DNA of 64,000 nucleotides, taken from assembly GCF_910592395.1 (NCBI RefSeq), contig NC_088314.1, positions 20,914,070-20,978,069 of the forward strand, in the 5' to 3' direction. The DNA comes from Lineus longissimus (lineage: Eukaryota; Nemertea; Pilidiophora; Heteronemertea; Lineidae). The translations under genes and the position numbers were made by a program. This document shows, piece after piece, positions 34,600 to 47,470 of this stretch (position 1 is the first letter of the stretch; the number at the start of each line of letters is the position of its first letter). The notes under the pieces were generated by a model that did not search any database, had not been told where the DNA came from, and saw only the letters and a list, made by a program, of their open reading frames with translations.

Positions 34600-37500
34600 A
34601 TGAAGTTCCCTATCTTCGAATTGGCCAAGGTGTTGTCCTTCAAATCAGGATTCAAGGGTGATGGCAAGGATCAGAAAGGGAAGGATGTGAAGATTGTAAA
34701 ATCGGCATGGTGTGAGGACGGAGAGAAGAACCAGCTGGCACTGGTCCTGTCTAATGGTAGGTTGGGGAATGGTTGGACCAGTTTGGACGTGCTTGGACTG
34801 TCAACTCTCTGAACAAGACAAACAAAGACATGGTTAAGTCCATAATCCCGAATCTCCTGGTATTGGCATTAAAGTAAGAAAACATCATGTGAGAGGACGC
34901 CTTTTTGACCCTTGACCAAGTGTGCTGACTGGTAGCTAAAGATTGGGATGAACTAATCAACTCCTTGTCGTCATTTCCAGGTTACTTGGTACTGCGCTAC
35001 AGCTTTAACCAGCTGTCACCAGCATTGAGACAGATCCCATGGCCAGCCAAGGATCCAATCAGGGGACTGTGTTACGACTCGAGAGGAACGTGGCTCATCT
35101 GTGTTACGAAGCATTCCAATGTTTACGTCATTCCTGCATTAGCGCTGCTTGATCTTGACGCCCAGATCGAGCAACTGTGGACACTAAATGATGTGACTCT
35201 CATCAATATATCAAAGAAATGTGGCCCTCCAACATCCGTTGTGTGGTGGCAGACTCTCCTCGGAGAACACATAGCTATTGTGGGGACGAGGCTTGGTAAA
35301 GTCTTATTCGTCGACCTTCTGTCGAGAAAGACGGTTTACGAGACAGAAATTAAGGGTTGCATCAGTCAACTCCAGCTCGTCAAAGGCGACAGTCAGACCA
35401 TGACATATGTTTTGGTAGGTGCACATTAAATGATTTTACGTTTGATGTTGACTTGGACAGCTTAAATGGCAGGGTATGATGAAATTATTATCAATTTCTT
35501 ACAGATCACCGCGAAAACCGGCCATTTCTGGAAGATCCTCCTGGAGAAAAAAGACAGAGAGCATTTCTGGAAAACTGATGAAGAACTCGGGCACCTTGGC
35601 TATGATCAGATTGACAACAGTCACATGCCCATCAGCTGTATACTGAATCAGCTGACAGGGCTGCCAGGTAGGGACCAATACAAGTTACTCATGGCTATTA
35701 CTGGATATATTAGTATCTCTCGGATAAGTCACTTAGACACAGAATAGGGTTTTTCCAAATGATAGGTTCAGTACAATGAGGTTTAACCCAGACTTTTCCC
35801 AATTGACATGGCTCTTTTAAATGCATAATCAAAGGGCACAGGGTCAGCATAGGCCCTTTGATTCATCCACCCAAGTACACTTCACATTGCTAAAAAAATG
35901 TCTGGTATTTCAACTTAACCACTGCTTGAGTTAGGTTTGAACACAACTGCACTGTTTTCAGAGAATATGGCGAACTGTGATGACTTTGTACCGATGTGTT
36001 TCTACCAGTTTCCACTCTCCGTGCAGCTACAGCCTCAGTACGCTAAAGGGAGACACTTCGTCACAGCCTACAATAGGGTGAAGAGGACATTTGAGGTGAG
36101 CTTTGATAAGTTTGGTATGGAATGGGGAGGAACAGTTGTGATGTTTGATTCAAGTGCCTTGCTCAAGGACACAAAGGTGATCTCTCCAACTGGCACTAAA
36201 GAAACAAGTTGGTGGTCCTTTGGAGCCCAAGACTTCCTGATGCTCTAACCACTGTGGTACTGATCTCCCCATCTGGCACTAAAGACACAAGTTGGTGGTC
36301 CTTTGGAGCCCAAGACTTCCTGATGCTCTAACCACTGTGGTACTGATCTCCCCATCTGGCACTAAAGACACAAGTTCAAGTTCAAGTTATAAATTTCATT
36401 TGCAGGTTTTTGACAGCAGCCTTGACCACCGACCCCTGTTCATTTACGAGGTTCCGAAGCAAGCAGATGATGTCATCTTGACAGATAAACTCATCATCTG
36501 CTCCATGAAGCAAGACGTGAATGTGAGACTGATGTTTATTTCTAATCAGATGGCCGAGACATCCCCGGAGCAGAATCAGGTTTGTACATTACAATTCCCT
36601 GACTTTAAAATGGCAGTAGTTGTGTGGCTGATATCAGAAGACGTAGAAATTTAGATCAGCAGTGACACAAACCATCAGGCAGTAATCACCAACAACTTTC
36701 CAACAAATGGTTTATGAGGACTCGAATTTTGGTTCAGAGTAGGTCATTTCCATTTATTTTGACCCCTCTTAGGACAGAAGCTGGCCTTAGAAAGTGTATG
36801 ATTGCATTTGACCTTGGTTTATCTCCACAGGTTTTCAATCAGCAGGCTGTCATCCAAGCTTTCAAACTCACCGACGCCGTTCTCGTCAACATCCACAAGA
36901 GAGCGCTACCATTCTATTGGTTTGAGCGACAAGAGGAGAGAGATGGGAAGAAGCAGGATAATGCTCGGGATGACATCGCGATTAGTATGCACACAGTGCT
37001 GGAGGGATGTGTCGTAGTGACACAGCATGATGTGTACGAGTGTCGGCCGAGGTAATCAGGTGCTCGCATTGAAAATATCTTGCTGATAATTTCAGAAAGG
37101 TCAGGGTTTATGGGCGAACGGGAGATTGCTAGAAACAGCAGTGGTAAACATGATCACCTTAGAGTGATCACAAAGATGAAATGTTGGTCTTAAAAAGTCT
37201 CGCTGAGACATTGATTGACCACATCCCCTAATGTCATGTTTCCCATCTTACAGGGTGTCCCCAGAAAGATATTTCCTAAATCTCTGCCTCAACCAATCTG
37301 ACCTGTCATACTCGGAGCAGCTTGGCATTATGCTGGGACTCGACATCAACGGTTTATATGAGGATGCGGCCAGGTTCAAAATGGAGGCTGGCGACTTCAC
37401 ACAGGCAATGAGATTGTACAAACTCTCCAAGGTATGACCAACTCCCTTCAAGGAGGGAACCGGAACGTTGCTACTCCCGCATGCCATGTTTTTGCTTACA

Positions 37501-40500
37501 TGTTACCAACTGGTAGACTTGTTGTAGGCTTATAGACTCGTTTTTTAATAAATCAGTGTTGTCTTGTCGGAGTTTTCAATAACAAATGTGTCACATTGTT
37601 TACCATAACTACAAGAGTGAGTTGAATTCTGCTGCCCTTTACATTTTCACTCATCTTGATGAACTCCTTTATACATGTTATATTCACAAGGTCCAATCCT
37701 TATCTAAGGCCAGGACTTGGATGTTCAGTTGCATAGTCTAATGCTCGGCTCTACCTCTGATTTACGGAGACATATCCCTCTAACTGCGCATGTAGGAACT
37801 GAGTTATAGTTGTCACACCTTTATTTCAGTGTCCACACAGGAGGCGTGTCGCCATCATGACCCAACATGGCCGCCTGACGGAGGTGACGGCATACCTCCA
37901 GCAGGTTCTCAGTAACACTAACATCGACATGACGATGGCAGAGAGCAAGGCATTGGCCGATGTGGCACTCCATTGCTTTGTTTTCATGATCGAGAAGAAG
38001 AAGGGTGGTCCGGGCATGAAGCAGGCGCTCAGGTAGGTTGAAGAAGAAGGGTGGTCCGGGCATGAAGCAGGCGCTCAGGTAGGTTGAAGAAGAAGGGTGG
38101 TCCGGGCATGAAGCAGGCGCTCAGGTAGGTTGAAGAAGAAGGGTGGTCCGGGCATGAAGCAGGTGCTCAGGTAGGTTGAAGAAGAAGGGTGGTCCGGGCA
38201 TGAAGCAGGCGCTCAGGAAGGTTGAAGAAGAAGGGTGGTCCGGGCATGAAGCAGGCGCTCAGGTAGGTTGAAGAAGAAGGGTGGTCCGGGCATGAAGCAG
38301 GCGCTCAGGTAGGTTGAAGAAGAAGGGTGGTCCGGGCATGAAGCAGGCGCTCAGGAAGGTTGAAGAAGAAGGGTGGTCCGGGCATGAAGCAGGCGCTCAG
38401 GTAGGTTGAAGAAGAAGGGTGGTCCGGGCATGAAGCAGGCGCTCAGGTAGGTTGAAGAAGAAGGGTGGTCCGGGCATGAAGCAGGCGCTCAGGTAGGTTG
38501 AAGAAGAAGGGTGGTCCGGGCATGAAGCAGGCGCTCAGGTAGGTTGAAGAAGAAGGGTGGTCCGGGCATGAAGCAGGCGCTCAGGTAGGTTGAAGAAGAA
38601 GGGTGGTCCGGGCATGAAGCAGGCGCTCAGGTAGGTTGAAGAAGAAGGGTGGTCCGGGCATGAAGCAGGCGCTCAGGTAGGTTGAAGAAGAAGGGTGGTC
38701 CGGGCATGAAGCAGGCGCTCAGGTAGGTTGAAGAAGAAGGGTGGTCCGGGCATGAAGCAGGTGCTCAGGTAGGTTGAAGAAGAAGGGTGGTCCGGGCATG
38801 AAGCAGGCGCTCAGTTAGGTTGAAGAAGAAGGGTGGTCCGGGCATGAAGCAGGCGCTCAGGTAGGTTGAAGAAGAAGGGTGGTCCGGGCATGAAGCAGGC
38901 GCTCAGGTAGGTTGAAGAAGAAGGGTGGTCCGGGCATGAAGCAGGCGCTCAGGTAGGTTGAAGAAGAAGGGTGGTCCGGGCATGAAGCAGGCGCTCAGGT
39001 AGGTTGAAGAAGAAGGGTGGTCCGGGCATGAAGCAGGCGCTCAGGTAGGTTGAAGAAGAAGGGTGGTCCGGGCATGAAGCAGGCGCTCAGGTAGGTTGAA
39101 GAAGAAGGGTGGTCCGGGCATGAAGCAGGCACTCAGGTAGGTTGAAGAAGAAGGGTGGTCCGGGCATGAAGCAGGCGCTCAGGTAGGTTGAAGAAGAAGG
39201 GTGGTCCGGGCATGAAGCAGGGGCTCAGGTAGGTTGAAGTGTTCTGGCAGGGAACTGACATTGCCACAGGACTGAAGATGTACTGGAAAGCTTAATGCAG
39301 GAAAAGAAGCAGCTTTTTACAGTTGTCTGAGGACTTGTGTCCATGAGGAGTCTGGCCATGTAAGAAGAGAGTCTATTGGAATTCAACACAACTTGGCATA
39401 TTCTATCTGGCAGAGAGCTGCTTGGATTGGAGTTGGTATCATCTGGTTTTAGCCAAGCTTGAACTTGTCATTAATTCTCTTTGTTGTTTCAGGGATTTCT
39501 TGTTAAACAACTTCTCGTACGATGAGAAGGTGGCCATTGACCTGTTGTTGGATCACTACATGATGGAGCAGCTCTTTGAGCTTGCCAAGGTGAGTCAAAG
39601 AGCTCGTTATCCAAAAGGGGGTAATGGCCAGTTGATTAAATGGTCTCATAGCAATCATTGTTCAATGCCCAGCACTCACACACCTAATAGTCAGCTTGTA
39701 CATGCCATATCCTTTCAATTAGATGTAATACTGAGATTCCTCAAAATTGTGTCAATTTCAAATCAAGCTGTAGAAGAAAGTTTAGTAAGACACTAATTGT
39801 GTATCATTGCACAAGGCTGAAAACGGTCATATGAGGTTGATATACTCTGACTTTGTGTTCTGCAGGCGCGAGGACCTGGGATGGTGATTGAAGTCATCAA
39901 AGCATTGGTCAAGCGAGGATTCATCAGTCTGTCGAGACTGAATATGGAGTCACTCGTTGCCAAGAACATGGCGATATTTCTCCTCAGGATCGGTGAAGGT
40001 AAGGAACCCGTGCTCTACGTTTAAAGGCAAGTTTTATAAAGCTCAGAAAAAATTGTGTTAAAATCAGATTCATTTTCTTTAATGTTTGTATAATGAGTGT
40101 TTATTGCCACTGAACCAATTAGTATCATTGGGAGAATGACACGTCCTTTGGTGTATCCTGAGAGGTTTCACTGTACAAGGAATCGAGGCTTTCTGTCTTG
40201 TTTGAAGGAGGGGGCAAAGTGACTTGCCTTAGGTCACAAGGGATGTCAAGTATCAAACTATGATATTTTGGTCATAATATTAGACCTCCATCTCAAAAGA
40301 CCCTTCTGATAATGTGATGATGACTTTCCAGGAAGCTTCCTTCGCTGTATGGACGAGAGTGACCTTGTCCAGTTCATGATCAGCCAACCTCGACTAGCGG
40401 CAGAATTCACCGACACGTTAAGATACCATCTTGGCTCCTACGACCTCGCCACATTGTTACAGCTTGCTAAAGTGTTCGACCCATCCAGTTCACTGGTTCA

Positions 40501-43500
40501 GATGTATTTACACAAGGCAGAGTCTGCAGTGAGAAAAAGGTATTTACACCTAAAATTAATATTCAGTGAAGACAAAGTTGGATGAAGAAGAATTGTTAAG
40601 GGACAGTAGTCACATTTATAAATCTTTGGTTTCTTTCAACCTTCCAGGACATCTAGTGTCTCTTCACTCTCCTCCATTAGCTCCAACATGAGTGAAGACA
40701 CGCTGCAGTCCGGCCAGCAGGAGTCGTGTAGGTCTAAAGCCAAACAGCTCATACAGTTCTTCTTTGAAGTCGTCCTGCAACTCCATGCAAGGAGGAACGG
40801 CTCCACTCTTGATCCAAAATATATTGCCACACCATCACAAAAGGTAAGTCATCCGTCATCATCCAAGGTGTGTTCCTGACTTACTTTTGATCATCTCTTT
40901 TCTGCCATCGTATTGGACAGTAGACACTTGGACGGCCAAAATAAGATGATAGTCAAAGTTTGACAGCAATTCCAAGGGTGACTTATGAGTCACTTTGAAA
41001 TTAGATTGGAGATCATTGCAGGAAGCATTCAACTCATTCAGAACATTGCAATTTGTTCTTATTTTTCCAATTTCAGAAACCGGCCCAATTACTGTCCTAT
41101 CGCCGAGGTAAGACGTACTCTCACTTGGTGGTACCTATGGTGATTGGGTGCGGTCACAGCCATAGTGCCCTGATCAGGAACGGGGAGCTTTACACGTGGG
41201 GCAGGACACAGGATGGAAGGTTCGTGTATTATATCTACCAGTCATCCTAGTCAACAGCCACAGTCAACCTGGGAACATCATTTTTATATCCGTATGTGCA
41301 TGAATAAAGCTGCTGTGGTATTCATTAAACGCATGAGTAACCAGATACAAACTCCTGCTGTCGATGGTGGCACAGATTCAAAGACCTTAAAGGTTCTTGA
41401 CTCCATAAGCTGACATCTCTCTTCCAGGTTAGGACATGGAAACATCGCGACTGACCACGTCATGTCTCTGCCGTGTAAGGTGGAGACTCTCCATATGCTG
41501 CAGATCAAGGTGCTCTCTGTCTCGTGTGGAGCCAAACACACAATAGCTTTGACACAGCAGGGGGTAAGTGATGTTAGATTCAAGATATTGTGAGAAGATG
41601 TCAGAAAATGACAACTCCCTTGTCCTGGCATTGGAGTAGATGAAGCTGGATTAATTTGGTAGTAGATTTCTATTACATATACCGTTGATGACACGATGAT
41701 ATCCTAGTTGGAATGCCTCAGCACATGTTCACCGTCACCATAGTATGTTTAATGATGCGGTCTGGTTTGGAAATCCTGAGGTCTGGTTTCCAAACTCAAT
41801 ACTGATTGTTTTTGTCTTACCTACAGGTGTATGGTTGGGGTTCATCGCAGTACGGCCAGGTTGGAATAGGCGATACTGTCACCAGAGCTCAACCAATGCT
41901 AATTGAGGTGTTGTCTAATACACCCATCATCAGTGTTGTGTGTGGCCAGTACCACTCACTCGCTCGAGCTGCTGATTCCAGGTAAGAAGTTCAAGGAAAA
42001 ACATCCAATCATTAATCAGTCAATCATCCGCTAAGTTCGAAGGCCATTTGGCATGTTGGCTTGTCAAGGTAATCTGCTTGACTGTTCTCAGAGCTCGAGG
42101 AACCTGATGATGGAGTGGGTAAGACTGCTGGTCTACTTACAATAGGTCTCACTTGAAGGAAATGGCTATTGACTGAACTTTGAATGAAGTATAATCCCAA
42201 TCTCTGTACCTGAATAGCCTGGTGCATGGGTTATGTAACCTGCTACGGACCATCACCCTCATAATACATGAGTAGATTGTCAATGCTTTGATATTCCAGA
42301 GTCTACAGCTGGGGTTGGGGTGTATTTGGCCAGCTCGGACACAGCTCCATTGAAGATGTGCTTGCCCCCGCAGTCATTGAAGGACTGGCTGGTATGAATG
42401 TTGTCCAGGTCCAGGCAGGATATGCTCATACACTCGTCTTAACTGCTGCAGTAAGTAGTTGTCATGATCATTACTACTGGTGTCGTAACGCTATTGGATT
42501 TATAATTCTGGACGTATGGAGGTAATTCAAGATGGCCAGCATGTTTGGGTCTATCAAAAAGTTACCATTTGCTGTGTATATGCATTATAGTACATTGGCC
42601 ATGCATTGCACACCTCATGACTGCAATGCATTATAGTACATTGGCCATGCATTGCACACCTCATGACTGCAATGCATTATAGTACATTGGCCATGCATTG
42701 CACACCTCATGACTGCAATGCATTATAGTACATTGGCCATGCATTGCACACCTCATGACTGCAATGCATTATAGTACATTGGCCATGCATTGCACACCTC
42801 ATGACTGCACTATGGTCTTACATGATAGAACAGTTTAACGTTGTGTTTTGAGTGTCATCATGTTCAGGTTTGATGACTTGATTTATCTGTTGACTAAGCT
42901 GCAGGTGTTGCAGGCTTCATCTTTTGTACTGTTATTGTTGGTAGTGTTGATCAAATAGACTCGTGTATTTCCAGGGAGAGATCTACGGCTTTGGTAATAA
43001 CTCATACGGTCAGCTCGGAGAAGGTAACACCTTCAAGATCACATCTCCTAAACGATTAGATGCCCTCACAGAACCAATCACCATTATAGCATCCAAATAT
43101 TTCTGTAGTGTGAGTATACTTTCATCAAGATTTACAGACATTGGGCAAAATTTACAAAACTTTAATGAACAACCTTGAACTATTTTGGTAGTGTCATGAA
43201 GTCATTGTAGCGTTTTTCTCTCCAGTTTGCCCTGACCAATGAAAACCAGCTGTATACGTTTGGCTGCAGCCCGCTTCACGTCAAGCAGAACATGCAGCTC
43301 TCCAAGGTGGACCGAGCCAAGTATGATCCTGACTTCTATCTTTATCCGTACATCTTCAACATGGAAGGTGTCGAGGGAAAAATCATCCAGGTATGGAATT
43401 GAATACAACTCTATTAGGACTTCTGCTGGCATTATCCCCAGTGTAAACATTTTCTTAAATAAATGAAAGTTTCCAATAACGTGGCTTGAAGAAATTTCAG

Positions 43501-46500
43501 CCAACTGGAAGCATCTTGTACCTTCAGTTTCAAAAGGATATGTAATTGACTAAATCTCTCTGTCAAAGTGGATATCAAAGTAACCGAAGTCGGTTTTCAT
43601 TTTGTAGTGAAAAAAGTGAATTCATTTGATTCTCTCGTGTGCAGCTCATATCATCATGGGGATGTATGAACATCATCAACACCATCTCTCATGTGCAGCT
43701 CATATCATCATGGGGATGTATGAACATCATGAACACCATCTCTCATGTGCAGCTCATATCATCATGGGGATGTATGAACATCATCAACACCATCTCTCAT
43801 GTGCAGCTCATATCATCATGGGGATGTATGAACATCATGAACACCATCTCTCATGTGCAGCTCATATCATCATGGGGATGTATGAACATCATGAACACCA
43901 TCTCTCATGTGCAGCTCATATCATCATGGGGATGTATGAACATCATGAACACCATCTCTCATGTGCAGCTCATATCATCATGGGGATGTATGAACATCAT
44001 GAACACCATCTCTCATGTGCAGCTCATATCATCATGGGGATGTATGAACATCATGAACACCATCTCTCGTGTGCAGCTCATATCATCATGGGGATGTATG
44101 AACATCATCAACACCATCTCTCGTGTGCAGCTCATATCATCATGGGGATGTATGAACATCATCAACACCATCTCTCGTGTGCAGCTCATATCATCATGGG
44201 GATGTATGAACATCATCAACACCATCTCTCGTGTGCAGCTCATATCATCATGGGGATGTATGAACATCATCAACACCATCTCTCGTGTGCAGCTCATATC
44301 ATCATGGGGATGTATGAACATCATCAACACCATCTCTCGTGTGCAGCTCATATCATCATGGGGATGTATGAACATCATCAACACCATCTCTCGTGTGCAG
44401 CTCATATCATCATGGGGATGTATGAACATCATCAACACCATCTCTCGTGTGCAGCTCATATCATCATGGGGATGTATGAACATCATCAACACCATCTCTC
44501 GTGTGCAGCTCATATCATCATGGGGATGTATGAACATCATCAACACCATCTCTCGTGTGCAGCTCATATCATCATGGGGATGTATGAACATCATCAACAC
44601 CATCTCTCGTGTGCAGCTCATATCATCATGGGGATGTATGAACATCATCAACACCATCTCTCGTGTGCAGCTCATATCATCATGGGGATGTATGAACATC
44701 ATCAACACCATCTCTCGTGTGCAGCTCATATCATCATGGGGATGTATGAACATCATCAACACCAGCGTGGGATTCTGAGTACAGGAGTCTTCATGTTCGC
44801 TTCATTCTTTCCTTCCAGATGTCGGCAGGTGGCACCCATGTTGCTGTTCTGACTGCCGAAGGTCGCATCTACTCCTGGGGCAAGAACTACGATGGTCAGC
44901 TCGGGTTAGGGTCGAATCGGGAATATCCGACGCCGATGTTTGTTGCTGCTTTGAAGGATCATACGATCAAGGTGATCAACTGTGGGGCAAGTCACACGAT
45001 GGCACTGGATAAGGATGGACAGGTCTTCTCATTTGGCAGGAATGAGTTTGCTCAGGTGAGATTCACCATTCCTTGGTTTGGAACCTTCATTCTCTGGCTT
45101 ACATGGTTTTCAAATAGATAAGCACTCTGTCATCGTCAGAAGGATAAGCTTCTGATCTAGTATGCATCAGATTTCAAATGGTCCAATGGTGCAATCTCAT
45201 GTAACTGCCAGCTCTTCCCTTAGTAATGCCAAGTAGCTGTGGCTGTAGTGTTTCTTGTGTCGTGTTGACTGTCGGGATTCTCTGTTGGTCCATCCAACCT
45301 GCTAACTTGTCTTTCTCTTCTCAGCTGGGTATCTCAGATCAGGCAGGACTGGAGAACACTCGTAATATCCAAAACATGGGCTCGCAGCCGAACCCAACAC
45401 TGCTCAACTGGGTGCCGGCGTCGTTAAGTTTGATTGGTAGACAATACAACCGCCGAGGCAGTGATGACTTCTGGGTAAGATTAATACGATTGTGGCCATC
45501 CTTTGTCTTTAACGATGCAGTGTCATTAGTGACCTTGAAATGATAGGTTTCTGCTTCTTTGATGGGGTTAAGTTTGCAAGGAGACGTTTTGAAGTATTCG
45601 GGATGACCAGCCCACTCTGTGAGATGCCTCATGTGGTTCTGTGTTGATTATTTACAGCTGTCAGACACAGGTATTGATGGTGAGGAGATGGGCTGTGTCG
45701 GGAACATCCCTCATCTGTCATCGTTGATGGAGCCCGAATATGATGTTCATGTCATCACGACTGTTGTGCAGGTAAGCTTCCTTCTTGTCTATCTCTGTTG
45801 TCTGGCATTAGTGAGCATTGTTTGGTATAAAATCAGATGAGACGTAGCATCATTGGACTCAGTTATGTTATAATTGTACATGAAGATATAAGTTTGGAAA
45901 GATCCTATTCTCGTCGATCATACGGATCTAAGGAGATGGGATTCGTTCGAGGTGTCTGCCACCTCTTACTTGGCCACTAGGTAAATAGTTCTGCTTGAAG
46001 TCCTGGCTTATTTCATTTTAATGCGTAAAGCATCTGTTAAACTTGTTTGATTGTGAAGTGCCTGAATGCCAATAACCACTCACATTTTCTTCCTCTTTGT
46101 GGTTTTAGCATCTTGGCGAGTATTGCTCCTTGACAAAGTTGGTGCGGATGTGTTTGGTCGAGAGGCTTTGGGGCATTGTGGGAGATATCTACGAAGCTCT
46201 GAACCTCTATGCACAGTCCATTCAGTTCAAGCTGCGGGAGATCTGTGATCATCGCCACCAATTTGAAGAGAAATCCGTACTCCTGCAGGTGGCTTTGGAG
46301 ATTGTTGAGAAGTTCCTCAGGTTGGTAGAGAAGATGGCCTAGGTACTGTTAGCTTGGCCTGAATTCCTGCTTGAAACGGAGGCAAACTTTGGGCTGCACA
46401 ATAAATCTGCAGATAAATATCCAGTGGGTGTTTGGTTCGATATAAATTTGTTCATTTCGGATTTGATTGATGTGGTGTCCTATTTATCAGACGTAGTCAA

Positions 46501-47368
46501 TTACCGATGTGTTATTATTACAGCAGAATTGACCAATCGCCAGACAGCCAGCACAACACAACCCTCGAGGAATCAATGGTGAAGGATGTCTTCCAATTCT
46601 GGCGTGACCTTGATCTTCCCTTCAGTGACCTTGAGGCCATCTTGGATAAGTACCTTGAACTGCTTGCTGTGCCTCTCTGTCATGTCATAACCAGGTGAGT
46701 TGATATTACCAAGGTAACAGTTGCTAATATGCATAGACCTGCTGCTGTCTGACTGGTCTTCCATCATTTAGCCTTGGATCTATAAATTGCAGTCCAATTC
46801 TGTTTTCCTACATCCATAGAGTTGTGATGATAGAGTGGGATTTTATTTCAGTCCTCAAGCAGAAACAGACGTCGCCCAAGAACAGTGCCACGTCGTCAAA
46901 AACCTCTCAGTTGAGTTTGTGATCAAGGTGATAAGTCATGTGATATGTTTGATGAAGTCCGGTGATATTCCCTCGGACGTCATGCTGAGACTCGGTCTAG
47001 AGTCGACAGATCAACGTAAGATCGACCCGGGACACCAGCAGAAACTCTGGCAACAAATCCTGCAGAATCTACGACAAGACGTCGACAAGATGGCCTTCAT
47101 CACCATGACAACAAATGATGCCAAAATTATCACGGAACAAATGGAAGAGTATGGTGATAACTATGCCATCGTTTTCACATGTGGCCACCATTTTCCACAG
47201 AAACATTTCATGGAGCACGTCCTGACACGCTTTACTGCAAATTTTGTTGGAAGCCTCGCGAGTTTGCAACAGACAGCCACGCTTCTGACCCAGTACTACA
47301 CGTCGATGAGGACACTGCCAATGGCTTGTCCAAGTTGTGTTCAGGATCATATCGTACAGACAATATAA
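34600..47368 (+). CDS. Large coat-like protein with RCC1 repeats and C-terminal half-RING, 1,527 aa, 24 coding exons
   Basis: Exons: 34600-34756, 34981-35414, 35505-35667, 35962-36095, 36406-36579, 36831-37051, 37254-37431, 37830-38032, 39493-39589, 39866-39998, 40332-40539, 40648-40843, 41077-41219, 41428-41563, 41827-41981, 42300-42450, 42975-43109, 43226-43390, 44819-45055, 45325-45474, 45658-45771, 46109-46320, 46524-46694, 46852-47368. All phases agree. Residues 1-427 are beta-rich and propeller-like (GLCYDSRGTWLICVT; IAIVGTRLGKVLFVDLL). Residues 428-766 look like an alpha-solenoid (YEDAARFKMEAGDFTQAMRL) ending in a Ser-rich linker. Residues about 767-1145 hold seven RCC1 repeats (GHSHSALIRNGELYTWG). 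A helical part follows, and the end has CGHH (1466-1469) and CPSC (1515-1518), half a RING. This order recalls VPS/HOPS-type proteins with an inserted RCC1 propeller. Function unknown; vesicle tethering or ubiquitin ligation are guesses. Exon 5 could instead end at 36528. Confidence 0.87.
36178..36375. repeat. 83-bp unit, about 2.4 tandem copies in intron 4
   Basis: TGGCACTAAAGAMACAAGTT recurs at 36191, 36274 and 36357, an 83-bp period. It also contains CTTTGGAGCCCAAGACTTCC. The last copy ends about 30 bases before exon 5. Confidence 0.85.
37993..39236. repeat. 46-bp unit, about 27 copies, made from an exon end plus its splice donor
   Basis: The unit is AAGAAGAAGGGTGGTCCGGG, CATGAAGCAGGCGCTCAG and then gtaggttg. 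Its first copy is the true 3' end of exon 8 (37830-38032) with its donor. The same 46 bases then repeat to 39236 with only scattered changes (GCGCTC to GTGCTC, CACTC or GGGCTC; a few AGGAAGG). So nearly every copy carries a CTCAG/gtaggt donor. 46 is not a multiple of three, so read-through of added units would shift the frame. Confidence 0.95.
42583..42812. repeat. 46-bp unit, five tandem copies in intron 16
   Basis: TGCATTATAGTACATTGGCC followed by ATGCATTGCACACCTCATGA repeats five times with no visible change, which suggests recent expansion. Confidence 0.93.
43636..44765. repeat. 54-bp unit, about 21 copies, open in all three forward frames (intron 18)
   Basis: The unit begins GTGCAGCTCATATCATCATG and ends near AACACCATCTCT. 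Early copies carry CATGTGCAG with CATGAAC; later copies carry CGTGTGCAG with CATCAAC. Since 54 is a multiple of three, the array is one long open frame in three plus-strand phases and one minus-strand phase. It lies between exons 18 and 19, whose join (KIIQ to MSAGGTHV) keeps the RCC1 fold, so the array is intronic. Confidence 0.93.
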
Positions 47369-47470
47369 TGATAGTCTTGGCTCCAAGGGGCGTCCTCAAT
47401 AGAAACATTTGTCCTTGCTTTGATGGGGTTACGCTGCTATTTAAAAGGCTAGAACCAGATCTAGCAGGAC

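Noticed and set aside
43626-44852. A 408-codon plus-strand open frame and a 249-codon minus-strand one
   Set aside because: Both are produced by the 54-bp tandem array, whose period is a multiple of three. The region is the intron between exons 18 and 19 of the RCC1-solenoid gene.
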